NCBI GenBank assembly: GCA_009380025.1
Contig: WHSP01000005.1
Coordinates: 1 to 64,000 of the forward strand
DNA from: Gemmatimonas sp.
GTDB taxonomy: Bacteria > Gemmatimonadota > Gemmatimonadetes > Longimicrobiales > Longimicrobiaceae
Direction of reading: 5' to 3'
Length of the DNA: 64,000 nucleotides
A program made the translations under genes and the position numbers. Numbering within the stretch: position 1 is the first letter of the stretch; every line of letters begins with the position of its first letter. The notes under the pieces were generated by a model. It did not search any database, was not told the DNA's origin, and saw only the letters and a list, made by a program, of their open reading frames with translations. Of the stretch, positions 8,333 through 18,809 are shown piece after piece.

Positions 8333-9841
8333 TCAAGCGCGATCGACGAGGGCTTCTTCCGATCGATGCTCCGTGCCATCGTAGGACAGCACGACGGGCT
8401 CGTCGTCTACGTCGGTCTCCAGGTTGACCGGACGCTTCCAGATGGCCTGAAGGTTCTCGAGCGTCTCGAGCGCCTCGTCCAGCTTCAGCGGAATGCCTTC
8501 GTAGCGGTGGACCAGTAGCAACTCGCCGCGGTTGAGGAAGTTGGCATCGACGAGGTCGATCGAGGGCTGCCCGAAATTGGTGAGCATGAACAGGAGCCGC
8601 TCCTTCACCGCAGCGAAGTCCCGGTCCGAGATGACATAGCGACCGGCACGCTTGTCGTAGTCGAAGGTGAAGAGTCCCTGGCGGCGAACGAAGTCGGGGG
8701 TGAGGAACTCGTCGATGAAGGTGACGTCGTTGTAGTGGCGGCGCACCTCGAAGATCTTTTCCTGACCGCGCATCTCGCCGGTATCCCAGCGTTCCCGGGC
8801 AGCGAAGTCGTCACAGGATGTCCAGTCCGAGCCGTACCGCCCTTTATCCCAGCGTTCCTCGATATCTCGCCAAAGCTCGATCCCGACCTTGTAGGGGTTG
8901 AGCCGGCGAGGTCCGGTGGCCATCGTGCCCGAATGATGGTCGGCGTAGTCGATGATCTCGCTGGGGTCCAGCAGGCGTTCGGTCATCAGCCGGGAATGCC
9001 AGTAAGAGGCCCACCCCTCATTCATGATCTTGGTTCGCCCCTGTGGGGCGAAGTAGTATGCCTCCTCGCGCACGATGCCGAGGACGTCGCGCTGCCACCG
9101 CTCGAGTGGCGCGTGCTCCTGGAGGAAGAGGAGGATGTCCCGGACCGGCTGCTCGGGCACCGACCGCGGCTCGCGGTGCTCGGCGGCCGCCCGTCGTTCG
9201 CGCTCGGCAGCGAGGGCCGCCGGCGGATTGATGAACGGGTCCATGTAGTTCTTCGCCTTCAGCCGGCGCGGTTCGGTGGAGCGGCCTCCTTCCTCCTCCT
9301 CCTCGCCCTCGACAGCCATTCGTTGCGCATATCCCGTAACGGCCGAATAGTCGATGAGGTTCTCGATCGACAGGCAGCGATCGAGGAAGCTCTCGACAGC
9401 CTCGGCTCCGTGCCGCTCCATGTATCGGCGGACCCGGGAGGCATGGTTCGCCATCTCATCGAGCATCTTCCGGTTCGTTCCGGCAAACATGAAGTTGTGC
9501 TTGAAGAAGTCCCCGTGGCCGCAGACATGGGCCATCACCAGCTTTTGATCGACGTGGTGGTTCGCCGCGAGAAGGTAGGCGTAGGTGGGATCGTTGTTGA
9601 TCACCATCTCATAGATCTTCGAGAGGCCGTAGGCATACGACCGAGATAGCTCGATGTACTCCATGCCGAACCGCCAGTGGGGATACCGGGCCGGGTAGCC
9701 TCCGAAAGCCGCGACCTCGTTGATCTCTTCCCAATCGAGCACCTCGTACACGATATCGAAGAAATCGAGGCCGACCTCGCGGGCGTGCGCTTGGATCCGC
9801 TGCTGAAGCTCCGAGAGCTCCGGTGAAAGGGTCTGGGGCAT
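8333..9841 (-). CDS. spoVR: SpoVR family protein
   Basis: A 502-residue SpoVR/YcgB protein. The family signature runs through the N-terminal half: FDIVYEVLDWEEINEVAAFGG, YPHWRFGMEYIELSRSYAYG, IYEMVINNDPTYAYLLAAN and VMAHVCGHGDFFKHN. The central region has ILLFLQEHAPLERWQRDVLG and NEGWASYWHSRLM, and the C-terminal half carries the second domain. SpoVR is needed for spore cortex in Bacillus, but non-sporulating bacteria carry it with PrkA and DUF444, as here, probably for starvation or stress. It follows the DUF444 gene with a 39-base gap, so co-transcription is likely. Biochemical role unknown. Confidence 0.95.
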   Translation of the reverse strand: MPQTLSPELSELQQRIQAHAREVGLDFFDIVYEVLDWEEINEVAAFGGYPARYPHWRFGMEYIELSRSYAYGLSKIYEMVINNDPTYAYLLAANHHVDQKLVMAHVCGHGDFFKHNFMFAGTNRKMLDEMANHASRVRRYMERHGAEAVESFLDRCLSIENLIDYSAVTGYAQRMAVEGEEEEEGGRSTEPRRLKAKNYMDPFINPPAALAAERERRAAAEHREPRSVPEQPVRDILLFLQEHAPLERWQRDVLGIVREEAYYFAPQGRTKIMNEGWASYWHSRLMTERLLDPSEIIDYADHHSGTMATGPRRLNPYKVGIELWRDIEERWDKGRYGSDWTSCDDFAARERWDTGEMRGQEKIFEVRRHYNDVTFIDEFLTPDFVRRQGLFTFDYDKRAGRYVISDRDFAAVKERLLFMLTNFGQPSIDLVDANFLNRGELLLVHRYEGIPLKLDEALETLENLQAIWKRPVNLETDVDDEPVVLSYDGTEHRSEEALVDRA

Positions 9842-9880
9842 CTCTCTCTTGTACTGCGTGCGAGTGATCTGGGCCGGGGC

Positions 9881-10978
9881 CTACTTGCCTGTACCGAGGA
9901 GTTCTCGGATCGACCCTACGATGCCGTCTCGGTCGGGTATCTTGGAAAGGACCAGATTATCGGCCTCGATGTTGGCCGCGAGGGCTCCGTGGAATGCACC
10001 CGTCCCGGCCCTGCTTTCGACCTGTCCGTATCCGAACAGATTGGCCATGGGCAGCAGCCTCTCGCGGAGGAGATCGAAGCAGCGCTCATTGTCGCCGCTT
10101 CCGAGGTTGTCGCCGTCCGAGAAATGGAAGAAGTAGAGATTCCAATCTTCGGCGGGGTGCTCCTGCTCGGCGATCTCTGCACCCAGCCGGTAGGCGCTCG
10201 AGATCCGTGTGCCCCCGGACTCTCGGGTGGAGAAGAAGATGTCGCGATCGACCTCGCGCGCCTGGGCGTCGTGGATGATGTATCGGCTGACGACCCCGTC
10301 GTAGTGACTACGAATCCAGTTGTCGATCCAGAATGACTGGATCCGAACGATCTCTTTCTGTTCGTTCGCCATCGACCCCGACACATCCATGAGGTAGAAG
10401 ATGACCGCGTTGGCGACGGGGAGGTACTCGTCCCGCCAGGAGCGGTATCGCATGTCCTCGCGTACGGGGACGACCATCGGCCGCCGCGGATCGTAGTTTC
10501 CCGACGCGATCTGCCGCTTGAGCGCTTCCCGGTAGGTGCGACGAAACGAACGGAGAGTTTCAGGGCCCACCTTGCGGATGCCTGTGTAGCGTCCCTTCAC
10601 GGACTTCAGCGATTCGGCGCCTTTGGGCTCGATCCGCGGCAGCTCGAGCGCCTCTCCGATGAGCTTGGTCATCTCGGTGATGCTCAGCTCGACCTCCCGG
10701 ATGTGCGTGCCCGGCTGGTCACCCGCACCGCTCGGCTCTCCCCCGCCGCTACTCACGGGATCGCCGACTTCGCCGGGGCCCTGCCCCACTCCTCCCTGTT
10801 CACGAGGCCCATACCGAAACTGGGGCAGCTCGATCTGCGGAAGCGGAATCGACACGATCTCGTCGCCCTGCTTTCCGATCAGCTCGCTTTGTGTGATGTG
10901 TCTGCTGAGATCCTGTTTGATCTTCCCGCGAACAATGTCCTCGAAGCGCCGACGGTCGCGCTCGATCCTTCTCACCAT
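9881..10978 (-). CDS. DUF444 / YeaH-YhbH family VWA protein
   Basis: A 365-residue member of DUF444 (YeaH in Escherichia, YhbH in Bacillus). It starts MVRRIERDRRRFEDIVRGKI, with a glycine-rich middle, the motif GNYDPRRPMVVPVREDMRYRSW, and a von Willebrand A-type domain whose metal site is DVSGS in VIFYLMDVSGSMA. TRESGGTRISSAYRLG and the C-terminal block around YFFHFSDGDNLGSGD are typical. It lies between the zinc-ribbon gene and spoVR in the PrkA operon. The family works with the PrkA kinase in stress responses; its target is unknown. Confidence 0.94.
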   Translation of the reverse strand: MVRRIERDRRRFEDIVRGKIKQDLSRHITQSELIGKQGDEIVSIPLPQIELPQFRYGPREQGGVGQGPGEVGDPVSSGGGEPSGAGDQPGTHIREVELSITEMTKLIGEALELPRIEPKGAESLKSVKGRYTGIRKVGPETLRSFRRTYREALKRQIASGNYDPRRPMVVPVREDMRYRSWRDEYLPVANAVIFYLMDVSGSMANEQKEIVRIQSFWIDNWIRSHYDGVVSRYIIHDAQAREVDRDIFFSTRESGGTRISSAYRLGAEIAEQEHPAEDWNLYFFHFSDGDNLGSGDNERCFDLLRERLLPMANLFGYGQVESRAGTGAFHGALAANIEADNLVLSKIPDRDGIVGSIRELLGTGK

Positions 10979-11073
10979 GCGACTCGTATCCTTGCGTTGA
11001 GGGCTGGTCTGTCAGGGCGTAGCCGGTCGTGATGCACCAGAGAGGGGTATCCCCGGGCCGTGCTGCCGCTCGA

Positions 11074-11391
11074 TCACCGCAACATTCCTGTCGACCCGCT
11101 CTCCCCGCCAAACGGCGGTGGCCGCTTCGGTGTGAACACGTAGAGAAGCTGTCCGAGACAGAAGAGAACGACGACCCCGAGCAGAACAGCTCTTTGTGCT
11201 CGGGTCAGATGGCGCGTGCCTCGAACCGGAACCGGGCTCTGCACCGCCGCCGTCCACCTCGCCCCACCCGACTCCTGCAGCCGCAGCGTCATGTCCCCTC
11301 TGCACTTCAAGCAGATCCGCGAAGCCGGCCCGTTGACATGCCAGCAGTGGGGACAAACGGCGAAATCGGGCGTGTACATCACGTCAGTCAC
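11074..11391 (-). CDS. Zinc-ribbon single-span membrane protein
   Basis: A 105-residue protein with two CxxC knuckles (CPHC near residue 13, CLKC near 28) forming a zinc ribbon, then a basic linker and one hydrophobic span (AVLLGVVVLFCLGQLLYVF, about residues 68-86). The opening codon would be GTG at 11391; an in-frame ATG at 11379 is an alternative, and neither has a good ribosome site. It sits between prkA and the DUF444 gene, in the same direction, so it may be a membrane partner of the kinase module. No named family is recognised. Confidence 0.6.
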   Translation of the reverse strand: MTDVMYTPDFAVCPHCWHVNGPASRICLKCRGDMTLRLQESGGARWTAAVQSPVPVRGTRHLTRAQRAVLLGVVVLFCLGQLLYVFTPKRPPPFGGESGSTGMLR

Positions 11392-11433
11392 CGAAGGAGG
11401 GGTCGGTATCCTTGGTTCTGCCGGAAACGACGC

Positions 11434-13491
11434 TCAGGAGACGTCTCCGCGCGCGAAGATGCTGGCGACGAAATTGAGAACATCGGTCGCGCAGAGGTCA
11501 CAGTACCCGTGCTCTCTCATCAGGCGGCTCTTGACGACGTCGATCTTCTCCTGGGTTCCCTTATCCAGAACGTTCGAAACGAGGCTCGTCAGCTTGATCG
11601 AGTCCTTCTGATCCTCGAATAGCTTCAGCTCCAGGGCTTTCTGGAGCCGCTCGTTTGTATTGTATCGGAACGTCCTGCCGTCAATCGCCAGGGCTCCGAT
11701 GTAGTTCATGATCTCCCGGCGGAAATCCTCCTTCCGGCTTTCCGGAATACTTATCTTCTCCTCGATCGAGCGCATCAGCCGCTCGTCTGGCTCCTCGTAC
11801 TCCCCCGTATACTTGTTGCGAACCTTCTCGCGCTGCGTATAGGCCTTGATGTTGTCGATGTAGTTCGCGCACAGCCGCTGAAGGGCGTCCTCGTCGCCCG
11901 AGATCGCTCGCTGCACCTCATTCTTGACGATGTCCTCGTACTCCTCCCGAACGACTGCCAACAGCTTCCGGTAACTCTCCCGAAGTTCGTCGCTGGCGAT
12001 GAGCGAGTGGTGACGAAGCCCACTCTCCAGCTCCTTCATCACCATGAATGGATTTACACAGCTCTCATCCACGTCGGCGACGAGGCAGTTGGAGATCTTG
12101 TCCTGAATATAGCGTGGACTGATCCCGGAGAGGCCCTCCCGTTCCGACTCCTTCCTCAGCTCCTTCACGTTGTCCTCGGTGAAGCCCGGCAGTGACTTGC
12201 CGCCGTACAGCTTGAGCTTCTGCAGCACGGTCAGGTTCAGCTTCTTTGGTTCGGAGAGGCGTGTGAGGACGGCCCACATCGCCGCGATCTCGATCGTGTG
12301 TGGGGCGACGTGCTTGCCCTGAATCCGCTCTCGGTTGAAGTCCCGCTCGTAGACACGGATCTCCGCCTCCAGCTTCGTGATGTACGGGATGTCGATCTTC
12401 ACCGTACGGTCGCGAAGTGCCTCCATGAACTCGTTGTTCTGGAGGCGTCGATACTCCGGCTCGTTGGTATGGGCGATGATGACTTCGTCGATGTCGGTCT
12501 GCGCGAACTTCTTGGGCTTGATCTTGTGTTCCTGGCTCGCCGAAAGGAGGTCGTAGAGGAAGGCAACATCCAGTTTTAAAACCTCGATGAACTCGATCAA
12601 CCCTCGATTCGCGACGTTGAATTCCCCGTCGAAGTTGAAGGCTCGAGGGTCCGAGTCGCTCCCGTACAGGGCGATCTTCCGATAGTTGATGTCGCCGGTG
12701 AGCTCCGTCGAGTCCTGATTCTTCTCGTCCTTGGGCTGAAAGGTGCCGATCCCGACCCGATCCTGCTCGCTGAGAAGGAGCCGCCTAACCCGCACATGCT
12801 CGATCATCCGCGTCCAATCGCCGTCGTAGCGAAGGAGGAGCTGGTTGTAGATGTGACGGCACGCGGGGCAGAGGTCTCCTTCCACCGTGATGCGGCGGTC
12901 GCCGGCGACCTTCTGGTTGATCCCTCCGAGGAATTCGCTACGGAACTCGGCGGGGAGGAGCTTGATCGGCTCCTCGTGCATCGGGCATGGGAGCTCTCGG
13001 TTGTTGGCCTCCGGTAGATCGACGTCCGCATCTACCCAGAAAAAGGTGTAGAGGGCGCCCTCTGGCGTACGCGCGTAGTGCTCCAGACCTCTCTTCAGCA
13101 GCCGAGCGATCGTACTCTTTGACGATCCGACCGGCCCGTGAAGGAGGAGAACGCGACGCTCTGGACCATAGCCCATCGCTGCGGCCTTCAGCACCTGCAC
13201 CAGCTTCATGAGGGGGATATCGAGTCCGAAGACGGCGTCGTGCCCTCGGCCGATGGGGTCGTCGAAGAAGTTGTAGTGTGTGATCTCCTTCTTGTACTCG
13301 ACGTACTTCTGGGACCCGAACGACACGATCATGTCGTAGAGTCGCTGGAAACCGTTTCGCGCGATGCCGGGACGATTCTGGACCAGGTCCAAATACTCGG
13401 AGAAACTTCCCTCCCAATGGAGGTCGTGGTAGTCCGTTCGATTCAGGCGGTCGCGAATCTGCTCGATCATTGCGGCGGCAGGACTGGCCAT
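11434..13491 (-). CDS. prkA: PrkA-family serine protein kinase (YeaG)
   Basis: A 685-residue PrkA protein. Near residue 120 the AAA-like part has the Walker A loop [18 protein letters not shown], and upstream [22 protein letters not shown] is the family signature. The middle has [18 protein letters not shown] and [13 protein letters not shown]. The C-terminal part corresponds to the kinase-related PrkA domain. The track ORF starts at 14025, but ATG 13491 ([17 protein letters not shown]) has GAGGAG ten bases upstream and fits family length, so the extra 178 residues are rejected. It heads the PrkA, zinc-ribbon, DUF444, spoVR block, thought to act in nutrient stress. Confidence 0.95.
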   Translation of the reverse strand: MASPAAAMIEQIRDRLNRTDYHDLHWEGSFSEYLDLVQNRPGIARNGFQRLYDMIVSFGSQKYVEYKKEITHYNFFDDPIGRGHDAVFGLDIPLMKLVQVLKAAAMGYGPERRVLLLHGPVGSSKSTIARLLKRGLEHYARTPEGALYTFFWVDADVDLPEANNRELPCPMHEEPIKLLPAEFRSEFLGGINQKVAGDRRITVEGDLCPACRHIYNQLLLRYDGDWTRMIEHVRVRRLLLSEQDRVGIGTFQPKDEKNQDSTELTGDINYRKIALYGSDSDPRAFNFDGEFNVANRGLIEFIEVLKLDVAFLYDLLSASQEHKIKPKKFAQTDIDEVIIAHTNEPEYRRLQNNEFMEALRDRTVKIDIPYITKLEAEIRVYERDFNRERIQGKHVAPHTIEIAAMWAVLTRLSEPKKLNLTVLQKLKLYGGKSLPGFTEDNVKELRKESEREGLSGISPRYIQDKISNCLVADVDESCVNPFMVMKELESGLRHHSLIASDELRESYRKLLAVVREEYEDIVKNEVQRAISGDEDALQRLCANYIDNIKAYTQREKVRNKYTGEYEEPDERLMRSIEEKISIPESRKEDFRREIMNYIGALAIDGRTFRYNTNERLQKALELKLFEDQKDSIKLTSLVSNVLDKGTQEKIDVVKSRLMREHGYCDLCATDVLNFVASIFARGDVS

Positions 13492-13787
13492 AGGCGCGGT
13501 ACTCCTCGGGGGCAGTGGCAGCGATGGCAGGGGATGCCCCTCTAGACCCCTACCGAGAAGAATGCCGGGACAAATCGGCGCCTGAGAAACAGCCGGACAG
13601 AGGGAGAGAGCGCGGCACGCGCGGACTGCTCGGCGGCGGGGTACCAACCGGAGACGCGGACAAGAGGGGCCCGCGTGCGTTACCTTCGCTCGTGTATCTG
13701 CGGGTACACCGGGTGTTTTCGAAAAGATCCGCTCGCGCGTATGGACGGTGGCGCTCTCGCGCAACGCACGACGGGGCCGCCAGAGTG
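13492..13787. other. Intergenic region upstream of prkA
   Basis: About 300 bases between the thrC stop and the prkA start, covered only by a spurious extension of the PrkA ORF. It must hold the prkA promoter and any thr terminator. A TTTTCGAAAA palindrome near 13715-13725 is the only structure noticed. Confidence 0.35.
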
Positions 13788-15062
13788 TCACCCCAGACGG
13801 GCCTCGAGCTCGCTCAGCTCGGGGGCGATCTCGCGATATTGCTTGGGACGGTCCAGCAACTCCGCCAACTGTTGTGGAACGTCGACCGTGCCTTCGATCA
13901 GAGGTTCGACGATGCTCTCGAACTTGGCCGGATGCGCCGTCGAAACGACGATCCAGTGCGGAGCATCGAGGGATTCGCGGACCGTGATCGCGGTTGCCGT
14001 ATGAGGGTCCCAGATCTGGCCCCAACGCTCGACTCCCTCCGTGATTCCCCGGCGGATCTCGTCATCGGTTACCAGGCGGGCGCGGAGCTCGGCCCGCGTT
14101 GGTACGTCCCCACCGTGTAGCTGCAATAGCCGCTCCATGTTGCTCGGATTGCCGACGTCCATAGCCGTCGCGAGTGTCTGAATCGTCGCGCCCGGTCGCC
14201 AATCGCCTTCCGACAGAAAGCGGGTCAGGGTTTCGTTGGCGTTCGTCGCGAGCACGATCTCCCGAATCGGGAGGCCGGCCTTTCTGGCCCAGAAGCAGGC
14301 GGTCGCGTTGCCGAGGTTGCCGCTGGGAATGACGAACCCGGCCGGCGCTCCCCGCACGAGCTCATATTCGAAGGAAGCGGCGGCATAGTAGACCATCTGG
14401 GGCAGCAGCCGGCCGAGGCTGATGCTGTTCGCGGAGGTCAGGCGTCGTCTCGAGCTGAGGCTCGGGTCCTGGAAGGCCTCCTTGACGAGGCGCTGGCAGG
14501 CGTCGAAGTCGCCGCGAACCCGAAGCGCGGTCACGTTCCCGCCCCAGCAGGTGAGCTGTCGTTCCTGGCGCTCGGAGACCATCCCCGCCGGGTAGAGGAC
14601 GAACACTTCGAAGCCCGGACGGCCCGCGAAGGCAGCGGCGACGGCGCCACCGGTGTCACCCGACGTGGCGACGAGAACTGTCAGCGGCTCTGCCTCGGCG
14701 GGTTGAAGGCGAGCGAGGGCTGCGGCGAGGAAGCGAGCGCCGAAGTCCTTGAAAGCCGCGGTCGGTCCGTGGAAGAGTTCCAGCACGGCGGTGTCTCGTG
14801 CCAGGAGGCGCAGGGGCGCGGGGAAGTTGAAGGCCTCGGAACAGATGTCGGTGAGCTGCTCGCCGAGGGGGTCGCCCGCGAAGAATGGCGTGAGAAGCGC
14901 TTCGGCGAGGGCGGGGAGACCTTCGGTTGCGCGAAGGGCGGCGATATTTACGGAAGGGAAGCTCTCGGGAACGTAGAGGCCGCCGTCGGTTGCCAGCCCC
15001 CGTTCGATCGCTTCGCTGAGGGACGCCGGTGGCGAGTCACCTCGGGTACTGACGTAACGCAT
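13788..15062 (-). CDS. thrC: Threonine synthase
   Basis: A 424-residue PLP enzyme converting O-phosphohomoserine to threonine. It starts [33 protein letters not shown], the classical thrC opening. The PLP-binding lysine lies in [15 protein letters not shown], followed by [16 protein letters not shown] and [15 protein letters not shown]. The ATG at 15062 has AGGAG five bases upstream and lies one base after the thrB stop, so translation is probably coupled. The track's 25-residue N-terminal extension overlaps thrB and is not used. Last gene of thrABC. Confidence 0.96.
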   Translation of the reverse strand: MRYVSTRGDSPPASLSEAIERGLATDGGLYVPESFPSVNIAALRATEGLPALAEALLTPFFAGDPLGEQLTDICSEAFNFPAPLRLLARDTAVLELFHGPTAAFKDFGARFLAAALARLQPAEAEPLTVLVATSGDTGGAVAAAFAGRPGFEVFVLYPAGMVSERQERQLTCWGGNVTALRVRGDFDACQRLVKEAFQDPSLSSRRRLTSANSISLGRLLPQMVYYAAASFEYELVRGAPAGFVIPSGNLGNATACFWARKAGLPIREIVLATNANETLTRFLSEGDWRPGATIQTLATAMDVGNPSNMERLLQLHGGDVPTRAELRARLVTDDEIRRGITEGVERWGQIWDPHTATAITVRESLDAPHWIVVSTAHPAKFESIVEPLIEGTVDVPQQLAELLDRPKQYREIAPELSELEARLG

Positions 15063-15063
15063 T

Positions 15064-16002
15064 CTACTCCTGATGTTCGATCTGCGCTCCGGGTGCGTCA
15101 ACGGGGGACACCCAACCACGCGCTTCCACTCCGGCATTGGCGAACGCGCTGATCATCCGCTCCCGGATCGCCTCTCCTCGCTCCCGTCCTTCACACCAGG
15201 CGAAGAGGCTCGGTCCGGAGCCCGAGAGCGAGCATCCGAGTGCTCTGTCCTCGAGGGCCGCTCTCTTCACCGCCTCGAACCCCGTGACAAGTCGCGCCCG
15301 CTGCGGCTCCACGATCAGATCCTGGAGGGACCGTCCGATCAGCTCCAGATCGCCGCGGTAACAGCCCGCGATGACGCCGGCGAGTTTGCCCGATTGGGCC
15401 ACGTGGTCCGACAGGCAGACCTGCGTCGGAAGGACGCGACGAGCGTCCCGTGTGTCCAACCTGAGGCGGGGATGGACCACCACGCAGAAGAGGGAAGCGG
15501 GGACCGGGATCCGGACTACGTCGAGAGGGTCGCGATCGAGCGCCAGCACGAGACCGCCGAGCAGGCACGGCGCGAGGTTGTCCGCGTGGAAGGAGCCCGT
15601 GGCGACCTCCTCCCCATACATACCGTAGCGGAGCAACTCCGGTTCGGCGAGTGGTTCGGGCAGCACCTGGCTCGCAGCGAGAATTGCCCCCGCGGCCGAA
15701 GCGGCGGAGCCACCCATTCCGGAGCCGAGCGGAATCCCCTTTTCGAGCACCACTTCGAAACCGAATGGAAGGTCGAGGTCCTCCTGAAGTCGGAGGAGCC
15801 CGGCGCCGGCCGTGTTCGTCGCGGGATCGACAGGGATTCCGAGCGCTTGGGACCGCACGACGACCGTCCTCTCTTCGATCCGCGATACCTTCACGCGGTC
15901 GCCGACGCTGACCATCGCGTGGCCGAGGAGATCGAATCCCACCCCGACGTTCCCGACAGACGCGGGGGCGAACACGGTTGCAGTCCCAACGGCCGAGCTC
16001 AT
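15064..16002 (-). CDS. thrB: Homoserine kinase
   Basis: A 312-residue GHMP-family kinase, phosphorylating homoserine. The family pattern is clear: FAPASVGNVGVGFDLLG at the N-terminus, the ATP loop GIPLGSGMGGSAASAAGAILA (P-x3-G-L/M-G-S-S/A-A), and the C-terminal LGCSLSGSGPSLFAW motif. The ATG at 16002 begins one base after the thrA stop codon. Together with thrA and thrC it makes threonine from aspartate semialdehyde. Confidence 0.95.
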   Translation of the reverse strand: MSSAVGTATVFAPASVGNVGVGFDLLGHAMVSVGDRVKVSRIEERTVVVRSQALGIPVDPATNTAGAGLLRLQEDLDLPFGFEVVLEKGIPLGSGMGGSAASAAGAILAASQVLPEPLAEPELLRYGMYGEEVATGSFHADNLAPCLLGGLVLALDRDPLDVVRIPVPASLFCVVVHPRLRLDTRDARRVLPTQVCLSDHVAQSGKLAGVIAGCYRGDLELIGRSLQDLIVEPQRARLVTGFEAVKRAALEDRALGCSLSGSGPSLFAWCEGRERGEAIRERMISAFANAGVEARGWVSPVDAPGAQIEHQE

Positions 16003-16003
16003 C

Positions 16004-18475
16004 TCAGAGGCTCGCCCCGAGAGAGCTGGAGAGGCGCAGGAGGTCGGCAAAGACGCCCCCTGCGGTGACCTCGGGCCCCGCTCCCGGCCCCTGCACGACG
16101 AGCGGATTCGGCTGGTACCTTCGGGTCCGGAAGAGAACGATGTTGTCGGTCATCTGGATCCGGGCGAAGGGGTGATCGAGGGGGTAGCTCTGCAGTCGTG
16201 CGCTCGCGTTACCTTCGCGGTCGACCCGTCCGACGTAACGAAGAACCTCACCGCGTCGTTGCGCCTTTTCGAAGAGAGCGGCCATGGCCGCGTCCTGTGT
16301 CGGCAATGCCTCGAGAAATTCCGGGACGCTGAGGTGCTCCATCTCGTGCGGAACGAGGCCTTCGACTTCCACTTCCTTCAGCCCCATCGGGATGCCGATC
16401 TCCCGAGCCAGGATGACGACCTTTCGCCCGACATCCATCCCCGAGAGGTCATCCCTCGGGTCGGGCTCCGTGAACCCGCGTGCCTTCGCGTCGGCGACGA
16501 TCTCGGAGAAGGTGCGCGTGCCGTCGTAGACGTTGAAGAGATAGGAGAGGGTTCCGGAGAGGATGCCCTCGATCTCCCGAATCTCGTCGCCGGTCTGAAC
16601 CAGATCCCGGAGCGTCTGAATGATCGGGAGCCCGGCCCCTACCGTGGTCTCGTAAAGATAGCGGGCGCCGTAATCGCGGGTGCTTCTCCGCAGAGTCTGG
16701 TAATATCCGAGGTCGGCGGTATTGGCCCGTTTGTTCGGGGTGATCACGTGAATCCCGCGCTTCAACCAACCGGCGTACTCCTGAGCGACGGTCTCGCTCG
16801 CGGTGCAATCGATGATGACCGCGTGCGGAAGGTGCTCCGCGTGGACGTGATCTGCAATCGCCGCGAGGTCCGTTTGCTCGAAGTCCGAGCCGAGCGAGTC
16901 CCGCCATCGGCCGAGATCCAGTTGTCCCTCGGCCAGAGCGGCACGCTTGGAGGTCGCGATCGCGCGAACGCGCAGGTCGAGGTTGAACTCGCACTTCAGC
17001 TGTCGGGCCTGCTCCGCCAGCTGGTCCAGCAGAGTTCCTCCGACGAGCCCGCAGCCGACGACGCCGATCGACAGGGTCTGAGGCGAGAGGTAGAAGCCCC
17101 CGTGCACGGCTCGCAGGGCGCGGCTGGCGTCCGCATTGTCGATGACGACAGAAATGTTTCGCTCCGAGGATCCCTGCGCGATCGCGCGGATATTGACGCC
17201 GGCCTTGCCGAGCGACCCAAAGAACTTGCCTGCGACGCCCGGATGCCCAGCCATCCTGTCTCCGACGACGGCGAGGACACAGCAATCCGGCATCAGCTCC
17301 ACCGTCTGGACCTGTCCGTAGTGGCGCTCGGCGAAGAAGGCCCGCTCCACTGCACTCCGCGCCCGGTCGCCCACCGATCCGGGCACCACGAAACAAATCG
17401 AATGCTCCGAGCTCCCCTGAGAGATCATCGTGACGGACACGCCCTCTTCGTGCAGCGCTCCGAACAGACGGTGCGCAGTGCCCGGAACGCCGATCATCCC
17501 CGTGCCCTCGACGTTGACAAGGGACACGCCCTCGATCGTCGCGAAGCCCTTCACGTCGAAATCGGAAGATCCGCCCAGATGGATACGGGTCCCGGGGAGA
17601 TCGGGCTGGAAGGTGTTGCGGATGAAGATCGGAATCGAGTTCCTGACCGCCGGTGCCATCGTGCTCGGATGGATCACCCGGGCGCCGAAGTAGGCCAGCT
17701 CCATCGCCTCGTTATAGGAGAGCTCGTCGATCAGCACGGCGTCGGGGACGAGGCGAGGGTTGGCGCTCATCACGCCGTCGACGTCTGTCCAGATGTGGAT
17801 CTCCGCAGCCTCGAGCAAGGCCGCGAAGATGGAAGCGGAGAGATCGCTCCCATTGCGGCCCAGGGTGGTGGCGAGGCCGTCCGCCGTGGCCGCGACATAG
17901 CCGGTGACGACGAGGGTTGGCGGTAGCTCTCCACGACGGGCGACCAGAGCGACCAAGCGCTCCGAGCTCGTGCGCCAATCCACCTCCACCCCGGCTGGCC
18001 CGTGAGCGACGACGAGAACGTCGCGAGCATCCAACCAGCCCGCGGGTTCACCGATCGATCCGAGGTGTCCGGCGAGCATCTGTGCCGACCAGATTTCACC
18101 GTACCCGGTCACCAGGTCCATCGCGCGTTCGGAATGCGAGCGGAGGAGCCACGTTGCGTGGAGGACGTCGGCCACATCGGTGAAGTCGCGGTCGAGGCGC
18201 TCGAGAAGCTCGTCCGCCTCGTCGGGAGGAACCAGAGCCACAATCGTGTTGCGGTGCTGATCGCGAAGCTGCTCGAGCGCCTCCAGGTACCCGCGATCCC
18301 GGCGGGCCGCGAGCTCGACCGCGCGCACGAGCCCATCGGTTACACCGCTCATCGCCGAGACCACTACCGCCCGACGACCTTCCGACCGGCTCGCTAAAAT
18401 CCCCGCCACGTGCCGGTAACGTTCGGCGCTCGCCACGCTCGTCCCGCCGAACTTGTGAACGATCCTTCGCTCCAC
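16004..18475 (-). CDS. thrA: Bifunctional aspartokinase / homoserine dehydrogenase
   Basis: An 823-residue fused enzyme catalysing the first and third steps of the aspartate family pathway. The aspartokinase domain opens with IVHKFGGTSVA; ACT regulatory domains occupy roughly residues 310-460 (GVSLVNVEGTGMIGVPGTAHR, VNIRAIAQGSSERNIS). The homoserine dehydrogenase domain begins with the Rossmann loop VGVVGCGLVGG and includes the GxLSGTLSYLFN catalytic region. The start is GTG 18475, preceded by GGAGGAG at ideal spacing; the track's 75 upstream residues have no similarity. The ACT domains predict threonine feedback inhibition. First gene of thrABC, with one-base gaps between genes. Confidence 0.96.
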   Translation of the reverse strand: MERRIVHKFGGTSVASAERYRHVAGILASRSEGRRAVVVSAMSGVTDGLVRAVELAARRDRGYLEALEQLRDQHRNTIVALVPPDEADELLERLDRDFTDVADVLHATWLLRSHSERAMDLVTGYGEIWSAQMLAGHLGSIGEPAGWLDARDVLVVAHGPAGVEVDWRTSSERLVALVARRGELPPTLVVTGYVAATADGLATTLGRNGSDLSASIFAALLEAAEIHIWTDVDGVMSANPRLVPDAVLIDELSYNEAMELAYFGARVIHPSTMAPAVRNSIPIFIRNTFQPDLPGTRIHLGGSSDFDVKGFATIEGVSLVNVEGTGMIGVPGTAHRLFGALHEEGVSVTMISQGSSEHSICFVVPGSVGDRARSAVERAFFAERHYGQVQTVELMPDCCVLAVVGDRMAGHPGVAGKFFGSLGKAGVNIRAIAQGSSERNISVVIDNADASRALRAVHGGFYLSPQTLSIGVVGCGLVGGTLLDQLAEQARQLKCEFNLDLRVRAIATSKRAALAEGQLDLGRWRDSLGSDFEQTDLAAIADHVHAEHLPHAVIIDCTASETVAQEYAGWLKRGIHVITPNKRANTADLGYYQTLRRSTRDYGARYLYETTVGAGLPIIQTLRDLVQTGDEIREIEGILSGTLSYLFNVYDGTRTFSEIVADAKARGFTEPDPRDDLSGMDVGRKVVILAREIGIPMGLKEVEVEGLVPHEMEHLSVPEFLEALPTQDAAMAALFEKAQRRGEVLRYVGRVDREGNASARLQSYPLDHPFARIQMTDNIVLFRTRRYQPNPLVVQGPGAGPEVTAGGVFADLLRLSSSLGASL

Positions 18476-18809
18476 TGACTGGCTCCTCCCCAATCTGTAC
18501 GACGAACTCCAGCACAGCCGGGCCGGCCGATCTGCGGCCCGGCCACAGGTGTGCGGGATCCTCTGGTTCGCGGAGGTGCCAATATGCGGCGTTCGACACC
18601 ACTTCGCCAGCATCGACGGCCATTCTGCGCCCCTCCAGGATGGGGTGGTAGACCAGCCGGACGGCGCTCTTGAGAAGGACCAGAAAGTACAGATTTCCAC
18701 CAGCGGAGGCCGGCCCGTTCTGGCCCATTTCTATTCACTGATTGGCATAGCAGTTGCGTTTGAATTCAGTCGTTTTTGCGTCGAAACACTCTTTGTGGTG
18801 TGATCAGAC
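18476..18809. other. Divergent promoter region, thrA / L,D-transpeptidase
   Basis: The two genes diverge from here. An AT-rich block at about 18727-18805 probably holds the promoter of the L,D-transpeptidase gene, but hexamers cannot be fixed. I looked for a threonine/isoleucine-rich leader peptide and attenuator before thrA and did not find one. Confidence 0.4.

Noticed and set aside
13492-14025. 178-residue N-terminal extension of PrkA
   Set aside because: No similarity to the family, overlaps thrC, and a good ribosome site precedes ATG 13491.
15812-17926. 704-aa plus-strand ORF
   Set aside because: Antisense to the well-supported thrA gene; long open frames opposite high-GC genes are common and this one has no motif.
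18476-18700. Threonine attenuator leader before thrA
   Set aside because: No run of threonine/isoleucine codons and no paired hairpin set was found.
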